Positions 18,909 through 28,372 of a DNA stretch of 64,000 bases are shown piece by piece (the first letter of the stretch is position 1; each line of letters opens with the position of its first letter). Origin of the DNA: CAZAMB01 sp964486335. GTDB taxonomy: Bacteria > Planctomycetota > Phycisphaerae > UBA1845. The translations under genes were made by a program, and so were the position numbers. The notes below the pieces were generated by a model that made no database searches, was not told where the DNA came from, and saw only the letters and a list, made by a program, of their open reading frames with translations. The stretch covers positions 1 through 64,000 of the forward strand of contig CAZAMB010000016.1 in the NCBI GenBank assembly GCA_964486335.1. The letters are read 5' to 3'.

Positions 18909-19086
18909 GAGTATCGACGGCCTCTTGAGTCTCATATCCTGATTCTCAAAGGACATGTCGTCTGTTGGGCTACCTCGCAACTTGAGAGTACGTAATGGCG
19001 CATTTTGTCTGTGGTTTTCGCTTGGCAACAGCATTTTAATCGCCCAAACGCCAATTAGAATGCCATGCAATGAAAGGAGTTGCACG

Positions 19087-19545
19087 ATGACAAAGAGTTT
19101 ACTGGGTGTAAACATGCACACAATTTGGTCGCTCGGCGCGATCACCGTTGCGCTGTTCCAGTTGACTGCGTCTCGCGTAGCAGCGAATGACTGCTGTGAA
19201 TACGTGAAGAACGGCGTGAATAAATGCATGTCGGGACCGGCCGGCAATGGCCCGACTTCGGATGGTTGTAACGCGCTGGGAGGGAGCTTCTTCAATAATC
19301 GCTATTGTGACCGGGCTACGAAAGACTGCCTGGCAAAGATTCCCGATTTTTCAGTCAACTTGGGACGCTGCGAGGCGGATACGCTTGCGGAATCAGAATG
19401 GGGCACATGCTGGGCCGACATGGGGCTTCCTCCGCCGCCAATTCCGACCGTCTCCGAATGGGGCGTGGCGATCATGACACTCTTGATTCTCTCCGCCGCC
19501 ACGGTCGTGCTGATTCACCGTCGAACGGGCAACAGCGTCACGTAG
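19087..19545 (+). CDS. Small secreted protein with IPTL-CTERM sorting tail
   Basis: This 152-residue protein starts behind AAAGGAG. It has a signal peptide ending near RVAAND, a Cys-rich middle (ten or so Cys, starting NDCCEYVKNGVNKC) and a C-terminal sorting tail: IPTVSEWG, a hydrophobic helix, then HRR. IPTL-CTERM tails are thought to be recognised by a rhombosortase-like protease, by analogy with GlyGly-CTERM and PEP-CTERM systems; no such protease is in this window. The tail is nearly identical to that of the gene at 19898. A strong terminator follows at 19570. Confidence 0.75.
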   Translation: MTKSLLGVNMHTIWSLGAITVALFQLTASRVAANDCCEYVKNGVNKCMSGPAGNGPTSDGCNALGGSFFNNRYCDRATKDCLAKIPDFSVNLGRCEADTLAESEWGTCWADMGLPPPPIPTVSEWGVAIMTLLILSAATVVLIHRRTGNSVT

Positions 19546-19897
19546 GCGGTCACTTGCAGTATAGTTACTCCCGCCGGGCGGAGTTGCCCGGCGGGTATTA
19601 TTTTTTTCGCAGCGTCCCCGTCCGCCTGCACCTCGCGAATGCAATTCGTAAAAAGGCTGAAGCTGCAATGCAAAGGTTGCAATATCGGTCGGTATTTCCG
19701 TCGCGTGGAATCTCCTTGCGCCTCGATTTACGCCAGGACATGGAATTATTGCCCATGGCAATGCACGCTAACTCACTTTTTGCCTTCAAGCGTTCTAATC
19801 AACAGCAACAACTTATGGAGCGCTTTGGCGACGATTCTCCGAAGTTCTTCATGAATCGTATGAGACTAATCAAACCGGTTGATTAAAAGGAGGAACA
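19546..19897. other. Intergenic region between two IPTL-CTERM genes
   Basis: Besides the terminator at 19570-19607 I see no gene. AAAGGAGG at 19887-19894 is a near-perfect ribosome binding site for the next gene. Confidence 0.5.
19570..19607 (+). terminator. Rho-independent terminator
   Basis: CCCGCCGGGC at 19570-19579 pairs perfectly with GCCCGGCGGG at 19586-19595 across a 6-base loop, followed by TATTATTTTTTT. It ends the first IPTL-CTERM transcript. Confidence 0.9.
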
Positions 19898-20845
19898 ATG
19901 AAAACAGATACGAATGCACGAAGTCGTCGAACGAGGATTCTTGTGTCGCTTATTGTTGTTATGGCCGCACAGCGTGTTGACGCTCAGCTAATTGACTTTG
20001 CGATCACCGATGTGAGCGCCTGCCCCCTTGACGCAAACAACTTTCAGGTTGTGTTTTCTCACGGGATCACACTGAATGGAAGTACGTTGATCAGTGGGAC
20101 GGAAGTCACGATTCGGGTTGATGTAATGGGTCCATCAACCTCGGCCCCCGCAGAAGACCACAAAGTGAGGATTTACGCCCCGACCCCCGACCCGCACAAG
20201 GGGTGCAAGGGGAGCAGCCCTTGCTCGAGCGGAACGTGTGAAGATTGGGCGGCCAAGTTCAAGGGCAAGCTCTACGCCGCAAAGGCTGCTTGTGTTTTAA
20301 CCGCGGCCAGTGGATGCGAGTGTGTTTCGGATGATAAGGCCCCTCCCAAGGAAAAACCAAAACACGATGGACCGGGAAATTATACAATCACCGTCACGAT
20401 CGATCCCGAAAACGAATTTCCGGAACTGAACGAGGCCAACAACTCAATGCAATTCGTGCTTCAGCAATCCGCCTCACCGTGTCTGACCGGTGCGTGTTGC
20501 CTGACGGATGGGAGCTGTCAGCCCGGCGTGACCAATACGGCCTGCAACGCCCTGGATGGCGATTACACGGGAAATGGTAGTGTTTGTCTGGGCACTATGT
20601 GCCCGGTCAAGGGTGCCTGTTGCGAGCGTGCCACCAATGACTGTTTGATGCCGATCGCGCAGTCTGTTTGTGAAGGACTGGGAAGCGTTTATCACGGAGA
20701 TTTCAGTACTGACTGCCCGCTTTCCGCCAGTGGCGATTGCATCCCCACTCTTTCCGAATGGGGCGTGACGATCATGACGCTCTTGATTCTATCGGCCGCA
20801 ACAGTGGTGCTGATTCGTCGTCGGGCATCCGGAAGGTTGGTTTAG
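19898..20845 (+). CDS. Secreted CARDB-like protein with IPTL-CTERM sorting tail
   Basis: This 315-residue protein starts behind AAAGGAGG. After a signal peptide (ends near RVDAQL), residues ~30-190 resemble an Ig-like CARDB domain, ending in the typical VTIDPENEFPELNEANN. Two Cys-rich repeats follow, GACCLTDGSCQPGVTNTAC and GACCERATNDC, a module often seen in planctomycete exported proteins. The tail IPTLSEWG, hydrophobic helix, RRR is a classic IPTL-CTERM signal. The protein is probably exported, processed at the tail and attached to or released from the cell surface. It has its own terminator-insulated transcript. Confidence 0.82.
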   Translation: MKTDTNARSRRTRILVSLIVVMAAQRVDAQLIDFAITDVSACPLDANNFQVVFSHGITLNGSTLISGTEVTIRVDVMGPSTSAPAEDHKVRIYAPTPDPHKGCKGSSPCSSGTCEDWAAKFKGKLYAAKAACVLTAASGCECVSDDKAPPKEKPKHDGPGNYTITVTIDPENEFPELNEANNSMQFVLQQSASPCLTGACCLTDGSCQPGVTNTACNALDGDYTGNGSVCLGTMCPVKGACCERATNDCLMPIAQSVCEGLGSVYHGDFSTDCPLSASGDCIPTLSEWGVTIMTLLILSAATVVLIRRRASGRLV

Positions 20846-20981
20846 GTAGGAAAGCAAAACGAACGAACTGCTCTTACGCGGTTTTTGGTCGACGATCCAC
20901 CAGCTTGAGGCCTGCGCGACTCGGGTCGCGTGAGGCGAAGTTCGTGGCTCAACGGGGTGAGTCATTCTGCGGCCTCCCTTG

Positions 20982-21011
20982 GTACGGCACTCCTCCGGCG
21001 GGGTGCCGTAC
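20982..21011. repeat. Inverted repeat between convergent genes
   Basis: GTACGGCAC at 20982-20990 pairs with GTGCCGTAC at 21003-21011, touching the stop codon of the minus-strand gene. It may end transcription from one or both sides, but there is no T-run. Confidence 0.4.
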
Positions 21012-21586
21012 TAGGCGGGAGGCGAGGGCGGAAGAAGCTCCACAATGTTCGCAATGCCCCGAATGGCGGCGATGCACTGGTCAACGTGCTCTGAGAGCGT
21101 CAATCCGAGCAGCGCTGCCCCTTCGTGAATGTCTTCTCGTGACACGGCCGCAGCAAAAGACTTCTGCTTCATCTTTTTGATCACGCTGGAGGCTTCCATG
21201 CCGACGATTCGCTCGGGCCGAACCAGCGCCGCGGCGTAAACAAACCCGCAAAGCTCGTCCACGGCGAAGAGCGTCTTTCGGATGGGGCGATCGCGCGGGT
21301 AGTCGTCGAGGTTCCACGGCGTGTGGGCCATGATCGCGCCGATGACTTCTTCGTCGCAGCTCATTGTTCGTAGCACCTTCGCGCCTTCCCGCGTGTGCGC
21401 CGGTGGATCGGGAAACCTTTCGTAGTCGAAATCGTGAAGCAGGCCCGCGAGTCCCCATTGCGATTCGTCGGTACCTTCGCGTCTTGCATAGTGACGCATG
21501 GCTGCCTCCACGCACAGCGCGTGGCGGATCAGCGCCGGATTCTTTGTGTATTCGTTCAATAACGCCCATCCCTGCTGACGATCCAT
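21011..21586 (-). CDS. HD-domain hydrolase
   Basis: This 191-residue protein has the HD phosphohydrolase fold: a His in ALIRHALCVEAAMRHYA, the metal-binding HD pair in GLLHDFDYER, then IMAHTPWN and a conserved Asp in FAVDELCGFVYAA. Short cytoplasmic HD proteins of this type hydrolyse phosphate esters, often of nucleotides; the substrate is unknown. ATG at 21586 is preferred, with AAGGGG about seven bases upstream. It is divergent from the phosphotransferase gene. Confidence 0.82.
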   Translation of the reverse strand: MDRQQGWALLNEYTKNPALIRHALCVEAAMRHYARREGTDESQWGLAGLLHDFDYERFPDPPAHTREGAKVLRTMSCDEEVIGAIMAHTPWNLDDYPRDRPIRKTLFAVDELCGFVYAAALVRPERIVGMEASSVIKKMKQKSFAAAVSREDIHEGAALLGLTLSEHVDQCIAAIRGIANIVELLPPSPPA

Positions 21587-21714
21587 GGACAACCCCTTGA
21601 TCGGTATCCGTGAAACTCCCGGCGAGGCGACTCGATTGACGCGACGCGCGAGCGGGATACGATCCAGCGTAACGGGAGACCGGCTCCCGGTCGATTCAAG
21701 CCGAGGGGTTTCGC

Positions 21715-22755
21715 GTGCACTCGCGTGAGCGGGCGACGTTCGATGCCGCCGAACTGGCCGTCGTGCTCAGCCACTACGATCTGGGGATCCTCGAATCCAT
21801 CACCGATTTTCCCCGCGGTTCTCGAAAGAGCCCGAAAGTCGGAATCGTCAGCGACAAAGGCAAGTTTCTCCTTAAGCGGCGTTCGACAGCGAGGGCCCAA
21901 CCGGATCGAGTCCGTGTCGCGCATCACGTCCAGACGCTTCTGGCTTCGGGCGGATTCCCGTTGGCGAAGCTCATTGCGACGCGCGTAGGACGCGAGACGC
22001 TGGTTCAGCTTCGCGGGCACGTGTACGAACTGTTCGAGTTCGTCGCCGGGCAGCCGTTCGAGCGCTCGGTCGAAGAAACTCGCAGCGCAGGCGAGAAGCT
22101 GGCCCGATTCCACGATCTCACTGAACCCGTGGCGGACGTCGGAGAGCTGCCGCTGCCGGTCGGCACCTATCACGACGCGACGCCCATCCGTACCGGGCTT
22201 CATGCCATCGGATCGACCTTTAGTTCGCACGACAGCTTCGCGGGAAACGAGGCCGAACTCCTGCCGCTGATGCACTTTTTGCTGGAGGCGTACGACCGCG
22301 CCGCGGCCGCCGCCGATGCGCTTGGCGTGGCGGCCATGCCCGCACGATTGATTCACGCGGACTGGCATCCCGGCAACATGCTCTTTCGACAACGGGCGGT
22401 GGCCGTCGTGGTGGACTATGACTCGATCCGCATATCGCAGCGGTTGATTGACGTCGCCAATGGCGTGCTCCAGTTTTCGATCATCGCGGGTGGGGATCCG
22501 GTGGACTGGCCGGACCATCTGGACGAGGCGAGATACAAGGCGTTTCTCGAAGGTTATTCGTCGCACCGATCGCTAGCGGCAAACGAGATTGCCGGAATCC
22601 CCCATCTGATGGCCGAAGCGCTCATTGCCGAAGCAGTGCCACCAATCACCGAGACCGGCTCCGTGGGCCGGTGGAGCGGGTTTCGCGTTCTTCAGATGAT
22701 TCGTCGAAAGCTGGTGTGGCTGGAGCGAAATGCCCAACGATTGTCATCGCCATGA
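21715..22755 (+). CDS. Aminoglycoside/homoserine kinase-like phosphotransferase
   Basis: This 346-residue protein has the APH/choline-kinase fold: a nucleotide loop with Lys in KGKFLLKRR, catalytic loop LIHADWHPGNMLF (Asp and Asn) and metal-binding Asp in VVDYDS. The N-terminal layout resembles ThrB-II/HSK2-type kinases, which phosphorylate small alcohols such as homoserine, choline or sugars. Substrate cannot be told. The GTG start at 21715 lies behind GAGGGG. No pathway genes flank it. Confidence 0.8.
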   Translation: MHSRERATFDAAELAVVLSHYDLGILESITDFPRGSRKSPKVGIVSDKGKFLLKRRSTARAQPDRVRVAHHVQTLLASGGFPLAKLIATRVGRETLVQLRGHVYELFEFVAGQPFERSVEETRSAGEKLARFHDLTEPVADVGELPLPVGTYHDATPIRTGLHAIGSTFSSHDSFAGNEAELLPLMHFLLEAYDRAAAAADALGVAAMPARLIHADWHPGNMLFRQRAVAVVVDYDSIRISQRLIDVANGVLQFSIIAGGDPVDWPDHLDEARYKAFLEGYSSHRSLAANEIAGIPHLMAEALIAEAVPPITETGSVGRWSGFRVLQMIRRKLVWLERNAQRLSSP

Positions 22756-22791
22756 CAGCGGCGTTTTCAAGTCGCCGCCCCTTGGCATACG

Positions 22792-23532
22792 TCAAACTCG
22801 CTTCGAACGGGTTCGCTGATAATCGCTGACAAGTCGCGCAATGCGATCGAGCGTCTTTAGGCCGTCACTGGAAGCTTCAAGGCCCACGAACTGAAAGCCC
22901 AGTGACGCTCGTGATCCTTCGACGGCCTCGCGGTGCCGCAACAGCGCTTCCAGAACGAAGGCGGGCTTGCCGGCGCGAGGCGTGAATACGCACTTGTAGG
23001 TCCGCTCGATTTCGAGGGTTTGGGAGTCGGCCACTCGAATTCGCAGACCGCCAGCCGAGATGTCCTCGAGTTGACCATGCCGGACGTCACGGTCGACGGA
23101 ACCGGCACCTGATTCTCCGTCTCGCCAGAATCGCACGGCGACCACCGCACCCCGCGGCGGTTCGGCGCGCTCGAAAGCGCGACGCTGAAGCTGAGAAAAA
23201 TGTTCGGGCCAGGTCAAAGTCAACAGCACCGATTCGCCCTGTGTCCGACAACCTCGAACGGAAGCATTGAACAGGCACTTCTTGTGACCTTGACGAAACG
23301 CACCACCGATCATCGATCCCGGCTCGAGCAACACGGCGGTGGGCCTGGATTTCGGCAATCCGATACTGATGACGGTTTCGTCGGCTCGCTGCGAGCCGGA
23401 CACAAACACACCCTTGAATCGCCGCCAACCTTCAGGGAGGCTGACCGTGACGGTGAGCGGACGGCGATCGCGAACGGCGGCGTCGACGATGCGTTCCTGT
23501 TGGTCTCGATCGATCGCTTTGGTCTGTATCAA
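22792..23532 (-). CDS. PilZ-domain c-di-GMP-binding protein, YcgR-like
   Basis: This 246-residue protein probably starts with TTG at 23532, six bases after GGGAGG; upstream extension to 23640 would run into the neighbouring gene. An N-terminal YcgR-like beta domain (~8-115) precedes a C-terminal PilZ domain with both c-di-GMP motifs intact, RAFER and EDISAGG. YcgR proteins slow flagellar motors, but no motility gene is present, so the target is unknown. It lies 11 bases after another PilZ gene. Confidence 0.82.
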   Translation of the reverse strand: MIQTKAIDRDQQERIVDAAVRDRRPLTVTVSLPEGWRRFKGVFVSGSQRADETVISIGLPKSRPTAVLLEPGSMIGGAFRQGHKKCLFNASVRGCRTQGESVLLTLTWPEHFSQLQRRAFERAEPPRGAVVAVRFWRDGESGAGSVDRDVRHGQLEDISAGGLRIRVADSQTLEIERTYKCVFTPRAGKPAFVLEALLRHREAVEGSRASLGFQFVGLEASSDGLKTLDRIARLVSDYQRTRSKRV

Positions 23533-23543
23533 CGCTTTCCTCC

Positions 23544-23957
23544 CTATGACATGCAGGCGGCCATCAGCGCGCCGGCAAGCCGGGCGCGTTCCGCCGGTTG
23601 ATCGTGATCTGGAGAGAATTCGAGTCCCATGACGCGCCACCCGGGCGTTCCCGATTCCGTCACGCTGATGACCTGGGCATGCCGGTCAAAAGGTTGCTCA
23701 GTGTTTCCAATGCGAAAAATGACACGGACTAGCCGTCCGACGGCGATGTCAACAATATCGGCCTGCTCGGTTCGGCAAGCAATTCCGTCAGCACTGGCGT
23801 TGAGAAGTACGCCATCCACCGACCATTCGTCGGTCTTTCCGACGCCGAGAATGGTCACATCGGTCGGTTCTCTCAATTCGCGCCGGCGGCTTCGCCGGCG
23901 ATCCGCCACTCGTTGGGCGCTCGCACCATCGAATTGTCGATTTCCCGCCGTTCTCAT
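23544..23957 (-). CDS. Small PilZ-domain protein
   Basis: This 137-residue protein is a lone PilZ domain: an Arg-rich RRRSRRREL and then NASADGIAC, matching the RxxxR and (D/N)xSxxG pattern, followed by strands ending WRVMGLEFSP. ATG at 23957 has GGAG upstream. It is co-directional with and 11 bases from the YcgR-like gene, forming a two-gene c-di-GMP reader unit. The second motif uses Asn where Asp is commoner; binding is plausible. Confidence 0.78.
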   Translation of the reverse strand: MRTAGNRQFDGASAQRVADRRRSRRRELREPTDVTILGVGKTDEWSVDGVLLNASADGIACRTEQADIVDIAVGRLVRVIFRIGNTEQPFDRHAQVISVTESGTPGWRVMGLEFSPDHDQPAERARLAGALMAACMS

Positions 23958-24186
23958 CGCTTTGCTCCGACGATGCGAGTCTTGGCCCGTGTGCGCTCCA
24001 CGCTCGGCGATTGAATCGAAAACGGGCGCGAACCGTCATTCTCGCATCGTCGCGTTTTCCGGCGGTCTTAATGTCAATTGATTGCGCCGATAATTGACGA
24101 ATCGGGTGAATAGGGAGGCGGTTAGGGTAGGGGCGATAACAGTCGGGCGGCCACTGCGACTCGATTGTCACTCCTTCGTCCGTGGT

Positions 24187-25401
24187 TCAAATAACGGCCA
24201 GATCGCTTTTCGACTGAGAACCGTTCCGGTCGCCGGATGGTCCATCCTCCAAACGAGCGATAGCAGCTTCGAGATCTCGCGGTTTGTATGAACCGGTGAG
24301 GGTGACCAGCAGGCCGGGAAGCGAACAGATCAAGCCGACGAGTCGAATCGCCAACGCCATGCAGACGATCTGCGACGGACTTCCATAAGGCGCAAAGAAA
24401 TAACCGTAGGCGAGCTCCACCGTACCCAGACCTTGGGGCGGACCGGGTAATGCCTGGACCATCGCCCCTGTATAGAAATAGGCGAAGAACTCAAGAACGT
24501 TGCTCATGTCGGCCTTCATCGCCAGCGCGGCCGCGACGACGAAATAGGACCCCAGCGCCAGAAGCTGCAACAAAACCGTCAAGAGGAATGATGCGATGAG
24601 CGTCCAAGGCCTGGCCGCGACACTTCGCACAGCCCGATCCACGCGTTCGACGTGTCGCAACATCGGAAACCGATCCGTCCACCGCGCCGGAATGCGAAAT
24701 TGTCGCGCGAGCGGCGAGAAATAGAGTGCCGCTCCGGCAACGCCGATGCCGAGGAGCGTCACCATGTAGGGGCGAAGGATGGCCACGCGGCTATCGCCGG
24801 GACTCAGCGCCGTAATCGCGGCAGCCACGAGGACGAGAGTCCCAAGGCCGATGATGCGATCAAGCACGACGGTCGTGACCGCCTCCGTCTTGTGGGGAGT
24901 GTGCTGGGCGGCAAAATATGCCTTGACGAGATCGCCGGCGTTGGACCCCAACGGCGTGGCGTAATTCAAGAAATTTCCGGCAAAGGTCAGTCGGACGCAT
25001 TCGCCGAAGCCGAGGTTGATGTCCTGCGCTCGCAGGAGAAGTCGAAACCTTTGGGCCAATGGAAAGGCCACGGGAAAGTAGAACAGCAGGGCGAGGATCA
25101 GGAGCGCCTTGCTACTTCTGGTCCAGGCAGTTCGCAAGCCAAATGCGACCTGGGGAGCGCCCGCCTCGGTCGCGGCGATGTCATCCATCGGAATCTCGCG
25201 AACGTCGCCATCAGGCCGCACCAATCGTACCATTCCGGCTTCTTCGGTGACGATACCGATCAGCGTCGCTGGACCGTCGAGGCCGCCGCGAATCGTTACA
25301 TGGTCGTACCAAGTGACGCCGCGAACGACAATCCACAGCGCGGCCGCGCAAACGGCAATTCGAGCGATATTGAAGAGTCGCTTTCGATTCGGTTGCGTCA
25401 T
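24187..25401 (-). CDS. Flippase-like membrane protein (YbhN/LPG synthase TM family)
   Basis: This 404-residue protein has about eight membrane helices and the motifs of the lysylphosphatidylglycerol synthase membrane domain family (GNFLNYATPLGSNAGDLVKA, ALPGPPQGLGTVELAYG). Members are thought to move lipids or lipid-linked compounds. A small soluble insert (~45-85; GGLDGPATLIGIVTEE) follows the first helix, which is unusual for the family and should face the periplasm if the first helix is an uncleaved anchor. ATG at 25401 with GGAG six bases upstream is preferred over GTG 25413. Confidence 0.83.
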   Translation of the reverse strand: MTQPNRKRLFNIARIAVCAAALWIVVRGVTWYDHVTIRGGLDGPATLIGIVTEEAGMVRLVRPDGDVREIPMDDIAATEAGAPQVAFGLRTAWTRSSKALLILALLFYFPVAFPLAQRFRLLLRAQDINLGFGECVRLTFAGNFLNYATPLGSNAGDLVKAYFAAQHTPHKTEAVTTVVLDRIIGLGTLVLVAAAITALSPGDSRVAILRPYMVTLLGIGVAGAALYFSPLARQFRIPARWTDRFPMLRHVERVDRAVRSVAARPWTLIASFLLTVLLQLLALGSYFVVAAALAMKADMSNVLEFFAYFYTGAMVQALPGPPQGLGTVELAYGYFFAPYGSPSQIVCMALAIRLVGLICSLPGLLVTLTGSYKPRDLEAAIARLEDGPSGDRNGSQSKSDLAVI

Positions 25402-25470
25402 CGACCGCTCCACCTCGGCTGGATTGTAGGTCGGTCAAAACGCGCCATTCGCATGAGTCTCATCCCATCG

Positions 25471-26949
25471 CTACTCGGCGGGTCGCTCCTCGGAGGCTTC
25501 CCGCGCCGTCATCGCGTTTGCAAAGAACGGATCGGATCGGCGAATTTCATCCTTCCACCGTCGTTCGAATTCGCCGATCGTCAGTCCATCGAAACTGTCG
25601 GCCAGCGCCTGCTCGATCGTCGATCCACCCTTCAGGCTCTTGATGAATTCCGCGAGCTGGCCGCGGTCGATGCGTTCAAGGGAGGCAACCACACTGTGCG
25701 CCAAAGCATACTGATGCACCTCGATCGTCGAAGTGCTTTGGAGCAACGACGCAATGGACCAGTCGAAGCGGACGTATTGGCGGGCCAACAGTGCGGCGTT
25801 TCCGGCGTTCGGACACTGAACACCGAGCACCGCGGCGGCGGTCAGGTCCGCGAAACCCTCATTGACCCAGTGTGGCAGTAACGCGCCGCCGTGGAAACGG
25901 TGCAGAAACGCATGGGTTCCCTCGTGGACCAGAGTACAGGCGAAACGATCGTAATCCGCCAAAGCCCGTCCATCGCGAGCAATGACCATGTGAACATGTC
26001 CGTTGTCGGGGATGGATCGCGTGTAACCGATGGCATTCGCTCCGTCGTAGCCGTCGAAATCGCGCGCGAACTTACGAAAGCGAGCCTTTGTCTGAAAACA
26101 AAAGACGGGACATTTGGCGAGAAAGAGATCGACTTTCGGGTCCGCGCCGAATCGGTCTGCAAGCGCTGAATACATCGCCTCCGACCACTCCATCAAGCGA
26201 TTTCGATCCTTCTTCTCCCAGTCCGTCCAAATCAGAAAGTGATCGGATTCGATCAGCGCGATATCCTTGCCGAGTCGCTCGCGAACCTTTTCTCCGAATT
26301 GTAAATAGGCCTCGCGCACCCGGCCGCGAACTTGGTCGGAAGGCAGTTTCGCGAAGTCCGCAATCGGTTGGCCGGACTGGGTGGCCACGGTCGGCGTTTC
26401 ATCATCGCCGATCAGTCCCTCAGCATCGGTCTCTTGCGTCCCCTGAGGCTCAACCCTTGGAAATCGATCAGCGCGTTCCTTCGGAGAACGGGACTGGCGG
26501 AATCGGTCAAACGCTTCCTGAATGCGCGGCGCGAGATCGGCATTCAGTTTCCGCGCCATTCGAAACTCGTTGGCAGCCAAGTCATTTCGACCGGCCTTCA
26601 GGCAATATCGCCCCAGCTCGAAATGATGGTCGGCGGTCCACTTGTCGCCATGAACGAAGTTTATCAGGCTACGCCGCGCGGCATAGGCCGAACTGCCTTC
26701 CAACTCCATCCACGCGAAGACGTAGGGCGTCTGTTCGTGCAGCAGAACGATGCCGTGCTCGTTGTGATCGATGACGGCTCCACTGATTTCTCCGCCGGTT
26801 CGAGTTCTCAGCGTCAAGGAGATTGTCTTCAGCGAATCCGCCGGTTCCGCGAACACGAAACCGGTTGCGAAACCCGATGCCCACAATGCGATGCAATGAC
26901 TGGTGATGGCGTCCGAAAAACAGCGCTTCGTTCGTGGATTGCGCATCAT
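25471..26949 (-). CDS. Exported gluzincin-like metalloprotease
   Basis: This 492-residue protein has a signal peptide ending near GFVFAEP, an N-terminal SH3-like or beta domain (~35-90), a helical part that could hold a TPR-like unit (~95-160), a linker, and a peptidase-MA-like domain (~270-480) with zinc motif VHEGTHAFLH and the downstream metal Glu in WVNEGFADL. It resembles planctomycete DUF1570-type proteins. The ATG at 26949 begins one base after the hflX stop, so the two are translationally coupled. Substrate is unknown. Confidence 0.82.
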   Translation of the reverse strand: MMRNPRTKRCFSDAITSHCIALWASGFATGFVFAEPADSLKTISLTLRTRTGGEISGAVIDHNEHGIVLLHEQTPYVFAWMELEGSSAYAARRSLINFVHGDKWTADHHFELGRYCLKAGRNDLAANEFRMARKLNADLAPRIQEAFDRFRQSRSPKERADRFPRVEPQGTQETDAEGLIGDDETPTVATQSGQPIADFAKLPSDQVRGRVREAYLQFGEKVRERLGKDIALIESDHFLIWTDWEKKDRNRLMEWSEAMYSALADRFGADPKVDLFLAKCPVFCFQTKARFRKFARDFDGYDGANAIGYTRSIPDNGHVHMVIARDGRALADYDRFACTLVHEGTHAFLHRFHGGALLPHWVNEGFADLTAAAVLGVQCPNAGNAALLARQYVRFDWSIASLLQSTSTIEVHQYALAHSVVASLERIDRGQLAEFIKSLKGGSTIEQALADSFDGLTIGEFERRWKDEIRRSDPFFANAMTAREASEERPAE

Positions 26950-26950
26950 G

Positions 26951-28372
26951 TCAGGGGCTGCCGTCGTCCCGGTCGGGGTCGAGTTCTTCTCCGCCGTCGA
27001 TTTCAAGCATCGGATACCTCCCGCGAAGTTGGCGAAGCTGCGATCGATTGATTCGAATGTCCAGCTCTGCACCCTCGGCAAGATATCGCCGCTCGCGCAC
27101 GTCGGCCACACGAATCAATTCCGTCAGGAGCTTACCGGCGGTGTGCGGTATTCGCACAGTGACGGATTCCGCGTCTCCCTCGGCCTGGCGAGCGACGGTG
27201 GCCGCCAGCTCGTCCAACCCTGCTCCGGTCATCGCCGAGACGCGCATCACGGATCCGTACCGCGCGAGCAATTCGGCCGTGGCGCTGTCGTCGGCGATGT
27301 CCATCTTATTGAGCAGCGTGATTCTCGGAATCTTGCCCGCCCCCAGATCGCTCAAAACCGCTTCGACCGCATCGGCCTGCTGCCATGCCGTCGGCGAGGA
27401 AGCGTCGACGACGTGGAGCAGCAAATTGGCGTGCGTGGCCTCCTCGAGCGTCGCCCGGAACGACGCGACAAGATGATGCGGAAGATCGCGAACAAAACCG
27501 ACAGTATCGGAGAGAAGCACAGAGCGGCCGTCACCGAGGTTCCAGCGAACCGTCTTCGTGTCGAGCGTCGCGAAGAGCATATCGGCGACGAACTGGCCGG
27601 AGTCGGTCAGGCGGTTCATCAGCGTGCTCTTGCCCGCGTTGGTGTAGCCCACGAGCGATACCGTAAATTGGTCGGCCCGCGTTTTGACCTCGCGTTCCTT
27701 GCGGTGGAGAACCTCCGCCAGCTCGCGCCGCAGGAAGGAAATGCGATCGCGGACGACGCGGCGGTCGATTTCAATCTGTCGCTCGCCGGGCCCGCGCGTG
27801 CCGACGCCGCCCACCGCTCCGGCCGCCGTTCCGCCGCCGGCGCCAGCGATGCGCTCCAAGTGCGTCCACATGCCGCGCAGTCGCGGCGCGGAGTATTCGA
27901 GCTGGGCGAGTTCCACCTGCAATTGAGCCTCACGCGTCTTCGCGCGCGACGCGAAAATGTCGAGGATCAGTTCGCTGCGGTCGATCACTTTTCGCGCGAC
28001 CATTTCCTCAAGACCGCGAATCTGTCGCGGCGCAAGATCATTGTCGAAGATCACAACGTCGGCCTGGGCGTCGGTCGCCCGTTGAATCAACTCCTCGATC
28101 TTGCCCTTCCCCAGAGCATAGCCGGCGGTCAGGTTCATCCGCTTTTGGATCATTCCGTCGACAACCTCAACGCCCGTCGCCTCGGCCAATGCCTTGAGTT
28201 CTCCCAGCGGATCACGTAGATCGGCTTTGGTGTTGGGCAGAAGGACGGAAACGAGGATGGCCCTTTCCGGACGTTTTTCGGATCCGGCACGGACCTGTTC
28301 CCGAACCGGTCTCGGCGATCGATCCGGTCGACTGTGATCACTGGGTGTGTTGGATCGGATGGAATGTCGCAT
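26951..28372 (-). CDS. hflX: GTPase HflX
   Basis: HflX is a ribosome-associated GTPase that rescues or splits stalled ribosomes. The 473-residue protein has the HflX N-domain (~35-130, with GYALGKGKIEEL), the linker with GPGERQIEIDRR, and the G domain: G1 GYTNAGKST, G2/G3 LSDTVGFVRDLPHH, G4 NKMD. A short C-terminal domain follows. It starts at ATG 28372 (TTG 28378 is possible); no strong ribosome binding site is visible. The downstream protease gene is coupled to it. Confidence 0.96.
   Translation of the reverse strand: MRHSIRSNTPSDHSRPDRSPRPVREQVRAGSEKRPERAILVSVLLPNTKADLRDPLGELKALAEATGVEVVDGMIQKRMNLTAGYALGKGKIEELIQRATDAQADVVIFDNDLAPRQIRGLEEMVARKVIDRSELILDIFASRAKTREAQLQVELAQLEYSAPRLRGMWTHLERIAGAGGGTAAGAVGGVGTRGPGERQIEIDRRVVRDRISFLRRELAEVLHRKEREVKTRADQFTVSLVGYTNAGKSTLMNRLTDSGQFVADMLFATLDTKTVRWNLGDGRSVLLSDTVGFVRDLPHHLVASFRATLEEATHANLLLHVVDASSPTAWQQADAVEAVLSDLGAGKIPRITLLNKMDIADDSATAELLARYGSVMRVSAMTGAGLDELAATVARQAEGDAESVTVRIPHTAGKLLTELIRVADVRERRYLAEGAELDIRINRSQLRQLRGRYPMLEIDGGEELDPDRDDGSP

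Noticed and set aside
22792..23640. Start of the YcgR-like gene at 23640
   Set aside because: The first 36 residues would overlap the neighbouring PilZ gene and look random; TTG at 23532 has GGGAGG at the right distance.
26903..28219. 438-codon plus-strand frame opposite hflX
   Set aside because: It is antisense to a clear HflX with all G motifs; the peptide is Arg/His/Gln-rich and unstructured.
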